Source: Parabacteroides chinchillae
GTDB lineage: Bacteria > Bacteroidota > Bacteroidia > Bacteroidales > Tannerellaceae
Reading direction: 5' to 3'
Length of the DNA stretch: 64,000 bases
Assembly (NCBI RefSeq): GCF_900108035.1
Contig: NZ_FNVS01000014.1
Location: forward strand, 1-64,000
The first letter of the stretch is position 1, and the number at the start of each line of letters is the position of its first letter. The notes beneath the pieces were generated by a model. The model saw nothing but the letters and a program-made list of their open reading frames with translations, was not told where the DNA came from and searched no databases. A program made the position numbers and the translations under genes. Positions 8,689-16,196 of the stretch are shown here, in pieces.

Positions 8689-9734
8689 AAAATAATTCGC
8701 ACGTTAAAAAAGTTTCTGTCGTAATACTGAATTGGAATGGAGCAAAGTTAATGGAAAAATTCCTGCCATCCGTTATCACCCATACTCCACCGGAAATAGC
8801 AGAAATAGTAGTTGCCGACAACGGATCCACCGATAATTCGTTAGAAATGCTGGCAGACCGGTTTCCATCAGTCAGAGTTATCCCTTTTACTACAAATTAC
8901 GGATTTGCAGAAGGTTACAACCAGGCTCTCAGATATATTGACAGCGAATATGCCGTGCTACTGAACAGTGATGTAGAAGTAACCCCCAATTGGCTGGATG
9001 CACCTGTTTCCACCCTCGATTCCGACAATAATATAGCTTGTGTACAGCCAAAGATCAGAGCTCAACTTAATAAAGAATATTTTGAATATGCCGGTGCTGC
9101 CGGAGGCTATCTAGATATATACGGTTATCCATTTTGCAGAGGACGCATGCTACACTTGGTAGAAAAGGATTCCGGGCAATATGATACACCGGCCGATATA
9201 CTTTGGGCTACCGGAGCATGCTTATTTATAAGAACCAGCATATACAAAGAAGAAGGCGGGTTGGATGCAAAATTCTTTGCTCATCAAGAAGAGGTCGATA
9301 TGTGCTGGAGACTCCGTTGCCGTGGCTATCGTCTTGTATGTAATCCCCAATCTGTTGTATACCATGTAGGAGGAGCTACTCTCAGTGTGGAAAGTCCCAG
9401 AAAAACATTTCTCAATTTCCGTAACAACTTACTGATGTTATATAAAAATCTGCCGGAAAATAAATTAAGACACGTTATGCGTATCCGTTTCTGGTTAGAT
9501 TACATTGCAGCAACCAAGTTCCTGTTAAGCGGATATCCGAAAAATGCACATGCAGTGTACAAAGCACGAAAAGAATTTTATCAGTTAAAAGCATCCTACT
9601 TGCCTGTTCGCAATGAGAACCTGGCTAAAACGACATTGAAGGAAATTCCGGAACTGATGCGTAAAAGCCTGATCGTGCAATTCTACCTAAAAGGTAAAAA
9701 GGCCTATAGTGACTTAAAGCTATATCAGCGTTAA
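8685..9734 (+). CDS. Family 2 glycosyltransferase
   Basis: A 349-residue GT-A fold enzyme. It opens with the typical SVVILNWNG strand, followed by ADNGSTDNS and the metal-binding LNSDVE (DxD-type) motif near residue 90; GACLFIR and the acidic FFAHQEEVDMCWR motif (the catalytic-base region) lie near 180-215. The C-terminal third contains amphipathic helices that may touch the membrane. It resembles rhamnosyl- or galactofuranosyl-type transferases of surface polysaccharides; the sugar is unknown. The start ATG at 8685 overlaps the upstream stop by four bases (ATGA), better than the in-frame start at 8622. Confidence 0.88.
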   Translation: MKNNSHVKKVSVVILNWNGAKLMEKFLPSVITHTPPEIAEIVVADNGSTDNSLEMLADRFPSVRVIPFTTNYGFAEGYNQALRYIDSEYAVLLNSDVEVTPNWLDAPVSTLDSDNNIACVQPKIRAQLNKEYFEYAGAAGGYLDIYGYPFCRGRMLHLVEKDSGQYDTPADILWATGACLFIRTSIYKEEGGLDAKFFAHQEEVDMCWRLRCRGYRLVCNPQSVVYHVGGATLSVESPRKTFLNFRNNLLMLYKNLPENKLRHVMRIRFWLDYIAATKFLLSGYPKNAHAVYKARKEFYQLKASYLPVRNENLAKTTLKEIPELMRKSLIVQFYLKGKKAYSDLKLYQR

Positions 9735-9744
9735 AAAAGCACTT

Positions 9745-10389
9745 TTAGGCAAACGACTCTTTCATTATATCTACAAGGATAGGACGAATGCCGCTAACGA
9801 AACATTCTACTGCAATAACCATCAGTATAAGTCCCATAAGACGCATCATCACGTTATTGCCTGTTTCCCCTATCATCTTCACTAAACGGGTAGAAGCTCT
9901 AAGAATAAGAAAAGTTATAAAATACACCAGAGCTATAACGCCTATTAATATACCCTTCAACATATATGTATTGGCATCATCCATCAGCATAATTCCGTTT
10001 GCTATAGCTCCCGGGCCACAAAGCATCGGAATAGCCAAAGGAGTAATGGAAATATCATTTGCATACGTCCTGACTTCCTCTTCCTTCAACTTGGCATTGG
10101 AATAACGTGCCTGCAGCATATCATAGCCGATTTTAAAAATAATAAACCCTCCGGCTATACGAAAACCATTTGTAGAGATACCGAAGAACTTAAAAAGAAA
10201 CTGGCCGGAAAAAGTAAATACCAGCAAAGTAATAAAAGAAACGATAGTTGCCCTTCTCACAATGTCCTGGCGTTCCTGATTATTCATGCCATGCGTCATT
10301 GTCAGAAAAACAGGCATAGTGCCCAATGGATTCGTCAATGTAAAAAAGGAAGTAAAGCACAATAAAGCAAAAGGCAACAAAGTTTCCAT
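9745..10389 (-). CDS. MarC family integral membrane protein
   Basis: A 214-residue protein with six predicted membrane helices, matching the MarC/UPF0056 family in length and in motifs such as NPLGTMPVFLTMT near the N-terminus and PLAIPMLCGPGAIA near residue 115. Family members were once linked to multiple antibiotic resistance, but no transport activity has been firmly shown, so the function remains open. The gene converges on the glycosyltransferase gene, ten bases from its stop. Its upstream region carries the inverted repeat at 10429-10491. Confidence 0.9.
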   Translation of the reverse strand: METLLPFALLCFTSFFTLTNPLGTMPVFLTMTHGMNNQERQDIVRRATIVSFITLLVFTFSGQFLFKFFGISTNGFRIAGGFIIFKIGYDMLQARYSNAKLKEEEVRTYANDISITPLAIPMLCGPGAIANGIMLMDDANTYMLKGILIGVIALVYFITFLILRASTRLVKMIGETGNNVMMRLMGLILMVIAVECFVSGIRPILVDIMKESFA

Positions 10390-10428
10390 AATAAATTACA
10401 TTTCAATAATGTTAATAAACAAAGCATC

Positions 10429-10491
10429 AATGACGCAATATACAAACGCCTTACAAACATACATATTTATCGGTACATATATTGCGTCATT
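10429..10491. repeat. 14-bp perfect inverted repeat upstream of the MarC gene
   Basis: AATGACGCAATATA at 10429-10442 is the exact reverse complement of TATATTGCGTCATT at 10478-10491, with 35 bases between the arms. It sits between the start of the leftward MarC-family gene and the decayed PNGase-like remnant. It could be a hairpin that ends the remnant's transcript, an operator, or the ends of a very small insertion. Confidence 0.6.
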
Positions 10492-10868
10492 AATTATATA
10501 ATCGGATTATTCGCCCCAAACAAGATAAGCAGATACCAACCAATGGTGAAGCCAAACGTTTTTTTAACCCAACACCTGTTGCCGGATTAAAACGCCTAAA
10601 AGAAGCACAGTCCTCCATGACCGGTAACAATATACATGAACCGGACTTATCCCAGCGATCACCATTAGAAGCAACCGTAACACGGAGAGTAATATCTACA
10701 TTCCGTTTATAATCGGGCAATAAAATCTTTTTCAAAATAATACGTCCGTTAACCAGATGGTAGACACCATCGCACCCGGAGCGTTATAAGCACCCGGATA
10801 CTTGTTCGGATCAAAACAAACAGAAGCCCCGTTAAAGAAATAGCAAAGGCAATTTTCTTAATTATCAT
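10490..10868 (-). pseudogene. Decayed secreted PNGase F-like protein (N-terminal part)
   Basis: Three reading frames have to be joined to follow one protein. A signal-peptide-like start (MIIKKIAFAISLTG) at 10868 is followed in another frame by [15 protein letters not shown], then in a third by [29 protein letters not shown] and [17 protein letters not shown]. From memory this resembles the N-terminal domain of secreted peptide-N-glycosidase F-like proteins of Bacteroidales; I could not run a search. At least two frameshifts and loss of the catalytic part mean it is not functional. The open frame within it is 10490-10735. The 3' end runs into unrelated sequence after about residue 50 of that frame. 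Confidence 0.6.
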
Positions 10869-10876
10869 TATTATGT

Positions 10877-12313
10877 TTAGAATTTAGTAAGCTCTTTTAT
10901 TAATTGCTTTTGGCCTATACTTTTATCGGCATGCGTACAAGGCCCTGTTACACAACCACCTTCACAAGCCATTACCTCTATGAATTGTGCCGGAGCTTTA
11001 CCCGTTTTAGCATAAGCACGCAAAAGGGCGACGTTTTTCTTATTCAGATCCGAAACTTGTACGGCGTTTACATTTCCGCCTTGCAAATATACTTTGACAG
11101 CGTTAATAACTCCGCCACTCTGGGCAAACCCATGTGCCTCGCGAACCGAATTGTATAAAACGGAAAAAGGCTTAGCCTCCTCTATCTTAATATCCAGCCC
11201 TGTCAGTACAGAACCGACTTCTTCGAAGGTCATTATAAAATCCACACACGCGTCCATCTTGACCTCTTTACGTTTAGCTACACAAGGACCGATAAAAACA
11301 ATCTTTGCGTTCGGATATTTCTTTTTCACAAGACGCGCCGTATAATACATAGGCGAACCTGTAGAAGAAATATATTTCTTCAAATCGGGGATATGTTTTT
11401 CAGCCAACTGGACATATGAAGGACAACAACTGGTGGTCATAAAAGGTTGCCCTTCTTTTAACTTCTCAACCAATTCTTCCGCCTCATGGCGGGTTGTCTC
11501 CATGGCCCCTTGCGCAACTTCTACAACTTCGGCAAAACCTAATGCCTTAATTGCACCATATACGTTTTCTATAGGAGCACTAAACTGAGCAAGAATAGAG
11601 GGTGCTACTATAGCAATCATTTCTTCTTTGTTCCGCAAGCGTTGTAATATATCGAATACCTGGGATATCTCAAATATAGCACCAAACGGGCACGCATTCA
11701 CACATTTCCCACAATAGATACATTTGGTTTCATCTATATGCTCCACTCCATATTCGTCTTTGTTTATGGCCTTCACCGGACAAACTTCTTCGCATGGAAT
11801 AGGAATGTAAACAATGGCATGATAAGGACAACTTTGATGACATTTGCCACAACTTATACAAGTATCATGATCAATCTCGGCCTGCCCGTTTTTCTTAAAA
11901 CGAATTGCATCTTTAGGGCAATTCATATAACAACTACGGGCCACACATCCACGGCAAAGATTCGTTATCTCGTAATTAACAGAGACACAGGAGGAGCATG
12001 CTTCGTCTACCACACACATGATATTTTCTTTCAGGTTCTCCGAACGTAGTAAAGCCCGCTTCGCATACTCGGAAAGAGGAGTCAGTTCGTCCACTTCATC
12101 CTTCATGTCAAAGCCAAGGAGAGGAAGCGTCTTGTATTTCCAAACCGCCCGCTCTTTATGTACACAGCAACGCCCCATAATCTTTGACTTACGGGGAGAT
12201 AATTCAATAGGTAAACGATCTATTTCGTCCAATAGACGGTTTTCTTTCCAGAGCTTCACTAACTTCGCCAATAACCCGTGGCGAACAATCATTACATTGT
12301 TGGTAAATGCCAT
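10877..12313 (-). CDS. [FeFe] hydrogenase, group B type, monomeric
   Basis: A 478-residue iron-sulfur enzyme predicted to reduce protons or oxidise H2 in the cytoplasm. Ferredoxin-like clusters are seen at C152xxC155xxC158xxxC162 and C198xxC201xxC204xxxC208, with more cysteines at 120-132. The H-cluster motifs follow: L1 TTSCCPSY (293-300), L2 IGPCVAKRKE (341-350) and L3 MACEGGCVTGPC near 447. The L2 and L3 forms differ from group A (TSCCPxW, MPCxxKxxE, MACPGGCxxGGG) and fit group B. No hydE, hydF or hydG maturases and no NADH- or ferredoxin-partner subunits are nearby, so maturation genes must lie elsewhere. The gene is a single transcription unit with a -7 box at 12342-12349. Confidence 0.88.
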   Translation of the reverse strand: MAFTNNVMIVRHGLLAKLVKLWKENRLLDEIDRLPIELSPRKSKIMGRCCVHKERAVWKYKTLPLLGFDMKDEVDELTPLSEYAKRALLRSENLKENIMCVVDEACSSCVSVNYEITNLCRGCVARSCYMNCPKDAIRFKKNGQAEIDHDTCISCGKCHQSCPYHAIVYIPIPCEEVCPVKAINKDEYGVEHIDETKCIYCGKCVNACPFGAIFEISQVFDILQRLRNKEEMIAIVAPSILAQFSAPIENVYGAIKALGFAEVVEVAQGAMETTRHEAEELVEKLKEGQPFMTTSCCPSYVQLAEKHIPDLKKYISSTGSPMYYTARLVKKKYPNAKIVFIGPCVAKRKEVKMDACVDFIMTFEEVGSVLTGLDIKIEEAKPFSVLYNSVREAHGFAQSGGVINAVKVYLQGGNVNAVQVSDLNKKNVALLRAYAKTGKAPAQFIEVMACEGGCVTGPCTHADKSIGQKQLIKELTKF

Positions 12314-12341
12314 AATCTATATCATTTGTGCTTTTGAAATG

Positions 12342-12349
12342 CAAAGATA
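12342..12349 (-). promoter_or_regulatory. -7 box of the hydrogenase gene
   Basis: Minus-strand TATCTTTG, a perfect TAnnTTTG match, 28 bases upstream of the hydrogenase start codon. The -33 element is not obvious. Confidence 0.5.
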
Positions 12350-12510
12350 ATGTTAACCGTCCAGACTTACCTAAATTCTGTCGAACAAAAAACAAACTCA
12401 TAGTTATGGCTTTTCAAAATCATTACTATGAACCCGGAAAATCATAACTATGAGTCCATTCAGAATCCGGCACGTAACATTATATTGGAAAAGTAAAGCA
12501 GATTACGCAA

Positions 12511-12870
12511 TCAGAAAGTTTCTTTCAGAATGATAGATGCACTATGCAAGTTTCCGCCGAACGGAGGATTTAATTTCGACAACTTTAATCTAATTTCCTG
12601 CAATTGAGGAAATTTCACTTTCAAGGCATTCATTATACGCCCCGCCACATGCTCTAATAACTTTGAAGGAATATCCATTTCCTGCTTAACAGCTCCAAAT
12701 ATCTCTGCATAATTAATTGTATCATGCAAATCGTCGCTTATAACAGCTTTCTCCAAAGGAGCCGTCAAAATCAGGTTCACAACGAATGTATTACCTACCT
12801 TTGTTTCCTGGGGGGAAACACCATGATAGGCATAAAATTTCATATCTTTCAGCTCTATTTGAGATACCAT
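12511..12870 (-). CDS. folB: Dihydroneopterin aldolase FolB
   Basis: A 119-residue enzyme of folate synthesis that cleaves 7,8-dihydroneopterin to 6-hydroxymethyl-dihydropterin and glycolaldehyde in the cytoplasm. It opens with IELKDMKFYAYHGV, in which the YHG motif and surrounding residues form the substrate pocket. The Glu-rich pattern, LLEHVAGRI near residue 73 and the KLNPPFGG segment near residue 100 are typical of the T-fold family. Length is exactly the family norm. The other folate genes are not nearby. It is divergent from bactofilin, whose start is 88 bases away. Confidence 0.92.
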   Translation of the reverse strand: MVSQIELKDMKFYAYHGVSPQETKVGNTFVVNLILTAPLEKAVISDDLHDTINYAEIFGAVKQEMDIPSKLLEHVAGRIMNALKVKFPQLQEIRLKLSKLNPPFGGNLHSASIILKETF

Positions 12871-12930
12871 ATTATATCAATTTATATGTAAATGTATATA
12901 AAATAGAGCCTATCTGCAAAAAAAATAGTT

Positions 12931-12938
12931 TATATTTG
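12931..12938 (+). promoter_or_regulatory. -7 box of the bactofilin gene
   Basis: TATATTTG matches TAnnTTTG, 20 bases before the bactofilin ATG at 12959. The leader would be very short. Confidence 0.55.
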
Positions 12939-12958
12939 CGTGAAGCAATAAAGTACAT

Positions 12959-13339
12959 ATGATGGGAATTAAACAAAAAGAGGAAAGTTCCGGTAGCGGC
13001 TTACACAACACTCTGGCTGCAGGAACGACCGTAAAAGGCAATATTATAACAGAAACAGACTTCCGGCTTGACGGAAAAGTGGAAGGAGATGTTAATTGTA
13101 GTGGAAAAATAGTGGTAGGTCCAAAAGGAAGCGTAACCGGAAATATTAATTCCGTCAATGCGGAAATACTTGGTGAAGTAGAAGGCTCAATAAAAGTTAA
13201 TGCCAAATTGATACTAAAAGGGTCTGCCATTATAAAAGGAGACATTTATGCTCAGGTATTAGAAATTGAACCAAATGCCAGATTCAACGGGGCTTGTTCC
13301 ATGTCCGGAGAAAACAAAGAAAATATATCAAAGAAGTAA
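12959..13339 (+). CDS. Bactofilin (polymer-forming cytoskeletal protein)
   Basis: A 126-residue bactofilin. The central 80 residues are a right-handed beta-helix built of short hydrophobic/Gly turns (GNIITETDFRLDGKVEGDV, GKIVVGPKGSV, AEILGEVEGSIKV), flanked by disordered ends. Bactofilins polymerise without nucleotide on the cytoplasmic side of the membrane and help place cell-wall or surface machinery. A start one codon later (MGIKQ) is equally possible. No peptidase or cell-wall partner is beside it. The stop codon is built into the long terminator hairpin at 13337-13393. Confidence 0.9.
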   Translation: MMGIKQKEESSGSGLHNTLAAGTTVKGNIITETDFRLDGKVEGDVNCSGKIVVGPKGSVTGNINSVNAEILGEVEGSIKVNAKLILKGSAIIKGDIYAQVLEIEPNARFNGACSMSGENKENISKK

Positions 13340-13394
13340 TAACAATAAAAGGATATGCTAAAATTAGAATAGCATATCCTTTTATTGTTATTAT
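13336..13394. terminator. Long perfect bidirectional terminator
   Basis: The left arm 13337-13360 and the right arm 13370-13393 form a perfect 24-bp stem with a 9-base loop. AT-rich outer parts give U-runs in both directions. It serves the rightward bactofilin gene, whose stop codon lies in the stem, and the leftward-transcribed malQ gene ending at 13423. Confidence 0.85.
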
Positions 13395-13422
13395 CCTCAA
13401 AAATCCTACCTTCGAAAACTTA

Positions 13423-16110
13423 TCATTTCCTACCGGAGTTTCTTATCAAAGAAATTATTTTCTGATTTAGTCCGTCCGCCTGCATAAGTTTTTCTAAAGA
13501 AATATGCATACGATAACGCCAATAATGGAATGGATTTGCAGGTATATTTATCCGCTCAGCCTCATAATCCGGACGTTTGACTGCGTCATCCATTGCAAAC
13601 CAATCTTGCAACGGGATAATAGCCAACATAGAACGTGTCCCTAAATGGTTTGCCACAATTTGAGACGCTAACTCAGAAGTCAGTTCTTCAGGAGCATTCC
13701 CTTCGCGCAACAATACATTATTATAATAGCGCTGTGTCTTTTTCCGATCTTCTTTCCACCAACTACGAAGCGGCGACATATCATGAGTTGAAGTAGTGCA
13801 TACCGAGTGATACGGAAGATTATACATATCCGTAAATTCTCTTTGTGGAGACTTTGGCATACGTTCTATCTCCAGACTTAATATTTGCAATTTATTCATC
13901 ACGTCGGGAACAGATTCAGGAATCATTCCCAGATCCTCACCACAAACGAGCATTTCAGTACTATTCACTAGTGGGGTAAGACGTTTAAATGCCTGGGCTT
14001 TCCAAAAATCATTATGGCGATGATAATAGAAGTTCCAATATAGTTGGTCGAAAGCATACCGGTCTTCTACACTCAACTCTTTGTAAATATAAGATTGGCC
14101 AGCAGATATGCGGGGATGAAATTTACCTTTCTCACGAGGATCTTCTAGAAACAACACTTCATTAGCTATAGCAAACAGACCGTTTTTTATACACAATGAC
14201 ACTTCGTCATTCTTTCCGTCAAATAATTGCTCTATTTTTCTCTGAGTATTACAGAAAGGTTTCAATACAAAATGATGAGATGATGACTGAGCTAAGTATG
14301 TGCTTTTCATCTCTTCAGCCAACTGTCCGAATAATTCCGGCAAAAACTCTTCATTGATATGCGGTGTAGTAAAACGAGCTTCATTAAAATGAAGTCCGAA
14401 CTGTTCTATTTCTATTTTAGTAAAAGGCAAAGCCGGATTAAAATGTCCACACAATCCTTGCACATAGCTTAGAGGAATTTCCCAAATTCGGAAAAAACCT
14501 AATATATGATCTATGCGGAAACAGTCAAAATAATCGCTCAACTTATGAAAGCGTTTCTTCCACCAAGAGAAATTATCTTTTTCCATTATATCCCAATTAT
14601 AAGTTGGGAACGACCAGTTTTGTCCATTGGCGGAAAAATCGTCAGGAGGTGCACCAGCCTGGCCATTCATGTTAAAATACTTAGGCTCCGTCCAAGCCTC
14701 TACGCTCGTACGATTCACACCTATAGGCAAATCCCCCTTCAACACAATACCATTCTTCCGGGCATAATCGGATACAGCTTTAAATTGAGCATCCAATATA
14801 TACTGTAAGAAATAAGTAAACGATATTTCGGAATACGCGTCACTGTTTTTAGCACATAAGTGCTTTATAACAGATTCGTTATAAGTTGCATTTGTCCCCC
14901 ATTTTGTAAAATCGGATGTATTATATAAATCACGAAAATAGCAATAGGCGGCATAAGGCATCAGCCACGATTCATTCCGAAATACAAATTCTTTAAACTC
15001 AATATTTTTAAGAATATTCTCCCGTTCCTGTTCAAAATAAGCACGGCAAAACTCCACTTTATACTTTACGGCATTCTCATAGTCCACAGAGTCTTTCGCA
15101 TTCAACTCTTTCTGTTTATCTGCAAAAAAAGCGGCTTTTGCCGTATCATTCAATTTTCCCAACCAAGGTAAACTGATATACATAGGATGTAAAGCATATA
15201 TGGAAATCGCACTATATGGATAAGAATCTGCCCACGTATGCGACATGGTTGTGTCATTCATTGGTAATACCTGAATAATACGCTGATGCGTCTTCTTCAC
15301 CCATTCTACCAACTTACGCAAATCCCCTAAATCTCCAACACCGAAACTACTGTCCGAGCGTAAAGAAAATACAGGAATAACAGAGCCTGCACAACGCCAG
15401 AATTCCTGATTGTCACGAAAATATAATCCTGAAACAGTTACAGTTTCTCCTTTCTCTTGTTCCGGAAGGTTTAATTGTCTATTTTCATCTGTTTCCCAGT
15501 ATAAAGGCTGGTGTTTATCATTATCCCAAACCAAAAACTTATATTCCAATGGATATCTTATTTCATTTGCATCCAAATCAATATGCCATTCGGGAAAAGT
15601 ATCACAACCTAGGATCAACGCTTTATCAGGATGCCAATTACCCAAACACGCCTGATTCCCGGTAATCGCAATACTCTGGTTCTTCTCAACCCCAGGTGCA
15701 GAAATTTTAATTACCAATTTCCGTCCACTTCTAACGGCTCTCTCGTATTTATCACAAGGATGGGCAAACAAGCTTTTTGTGAAAGCCGAAGAGTAAAATG
15801 CCAGATCATCCGGACGGACCTGCCAATAATCATAAAGCGTATATTTATCTGTATAACCGTCAAAAATAAGTTGATGGTTTTTCTCCCATTCTTCAAATAT
15901 TTGCCGGTCGTTTACACTTAAGATATATCGGTATTCTATCATTTGCAGGTCTGAAGAAAGCTCCAGTTCAAGCTGCCAGTTTCCTTCCCCCGTATAATTC
16001 ATTTCTTTAGCCAATGCCGGCTCCCAAGAGCCTAACTCCGGAATTGAGCCTACCACACATAACTTCTGTCCCCAAACGGTATGGAAGTTAATATTAAAGG
16101 TGATTTTCAT
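13423..16110 (-). CDS. malQ: 4-alpha-glucanotransferase (amylomaltase) with two CBM20 domains
   Basis: An 895-residue GH77 enzyme that moves alpha-1,4-glucan segments between maltodextrins, in starch or glycogen use. Two starch-binding CBM20 domains lie at about 1-105 (MKITFNINFHTVWGQKLCVVGS) and 125-235 (ITGNQACLGNWHPDKAL). The GH77 barrel follows, with the nucleophile region DCFRIDHILGFFRIWEIP, the acid/base GEDLGMIPESV and the TSTHDMSPLR motif. This tandem-CBM20 form is the plant DPE2-like, heteroglycan-acting type, common in Bacteroidales. There is no signal peptide, so it is cytoplasmic. It is not next to other glycogen genes. Its terminator is the shared hairpin at 13336-13394. Confidence 0.93.
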   Translation of the reverse strand: MKITFNINFHTVWGQKLCVVGSIPELGSWEPALAKEMNYTGEGNWQLELELSSDLQMIEYRYILSVNDRQIFEEWEKNHQLIFDGYTDKYTLYDYWQVRPDDLAFYSSAFTKSLFAHPCDKYERAVRSGRKLVIKISAPGVEKNQSIAITGNQACLGNWHPDKALILGCDTFPEWHIDLDANEIRYPLEYKFLVWDNDKHQPLYWETDENRQLNLPEQEKGETVTVSGLYFRDNQEFWRCAGSVIPVFSLRSDSSFGVGDLGDLRKLVEWVKKTHQRIIQVLPMNDTTMSHTWADSYPYSAISIYALHPMYISLPWLGKLNDTAKAAFFADKQKELNAKDSVDYENAVKYKVEFCRAYFEQERENILKNIEFKEFVFRNESWLMPYAAYCYFRDLYNTSDFTKWGTNATYNESVIKHLCAKNSDAYSEISFTYFLQYILDAQFKAVSDYARKNGIVLKGDLPIGVNRTSVEAWTEPKYFNMNGQAGAPPDDFSANGQNWSFPTYNWDIMEKDNFSWWKKRFHKLSDYFDCFRIDHILGFFRIWEIPLSYVQGLCGHFNPALPFTKIEIEQFGLHFNEARFTTPHINEEFLPELFGQLAEEMKSTYLAQSSSHHFVLKPFCNTQRKIEQLFDGKNDEVSLCIKNGLFAIANEVLFLEDPREKGKFHPRISAGQSYIYKELSVEDRYAFDQLYWNFYYHRHNDFWKAQAFKRLTPLVNSTEMLVCGEDLGMIPESVPDVMNKLQILSLEIERMPKSPQREFTDMYNLPYHSVCTTSTHDMSPLRSWWKEDRKKTQRYYNNVLLREGNAPEELTSELASQIVANHLGTRSMLAIIPLQDWFAMDDAVKRPDYEAERINIPANPFHYWRYRMHISLEKLMQADGLNQKIISLIRNSGRK

Positions 16111-16149
16111 GGTAAATCTAAATTTAGTTTGGACACGAAGATATAAAAA

Positions 16150-16172
16150 ATGCGGAGATTACCTCTCCGCAT
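16150..16172 (-). terminator. Terminator of nrdJ
   Basis: TGCGGAGA at 16151-16158 pairs with TCTCCGCA at 16164-16171 (5-base loop, one extra A-T pair). The A-run to its left gives a U-run on the minus strand. It lies 25 bases beyond the nrdJ stop. Confidence 0.85.
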
Positions 16173-16196
16173 TTCCAATATATTTAAACATGCTGC

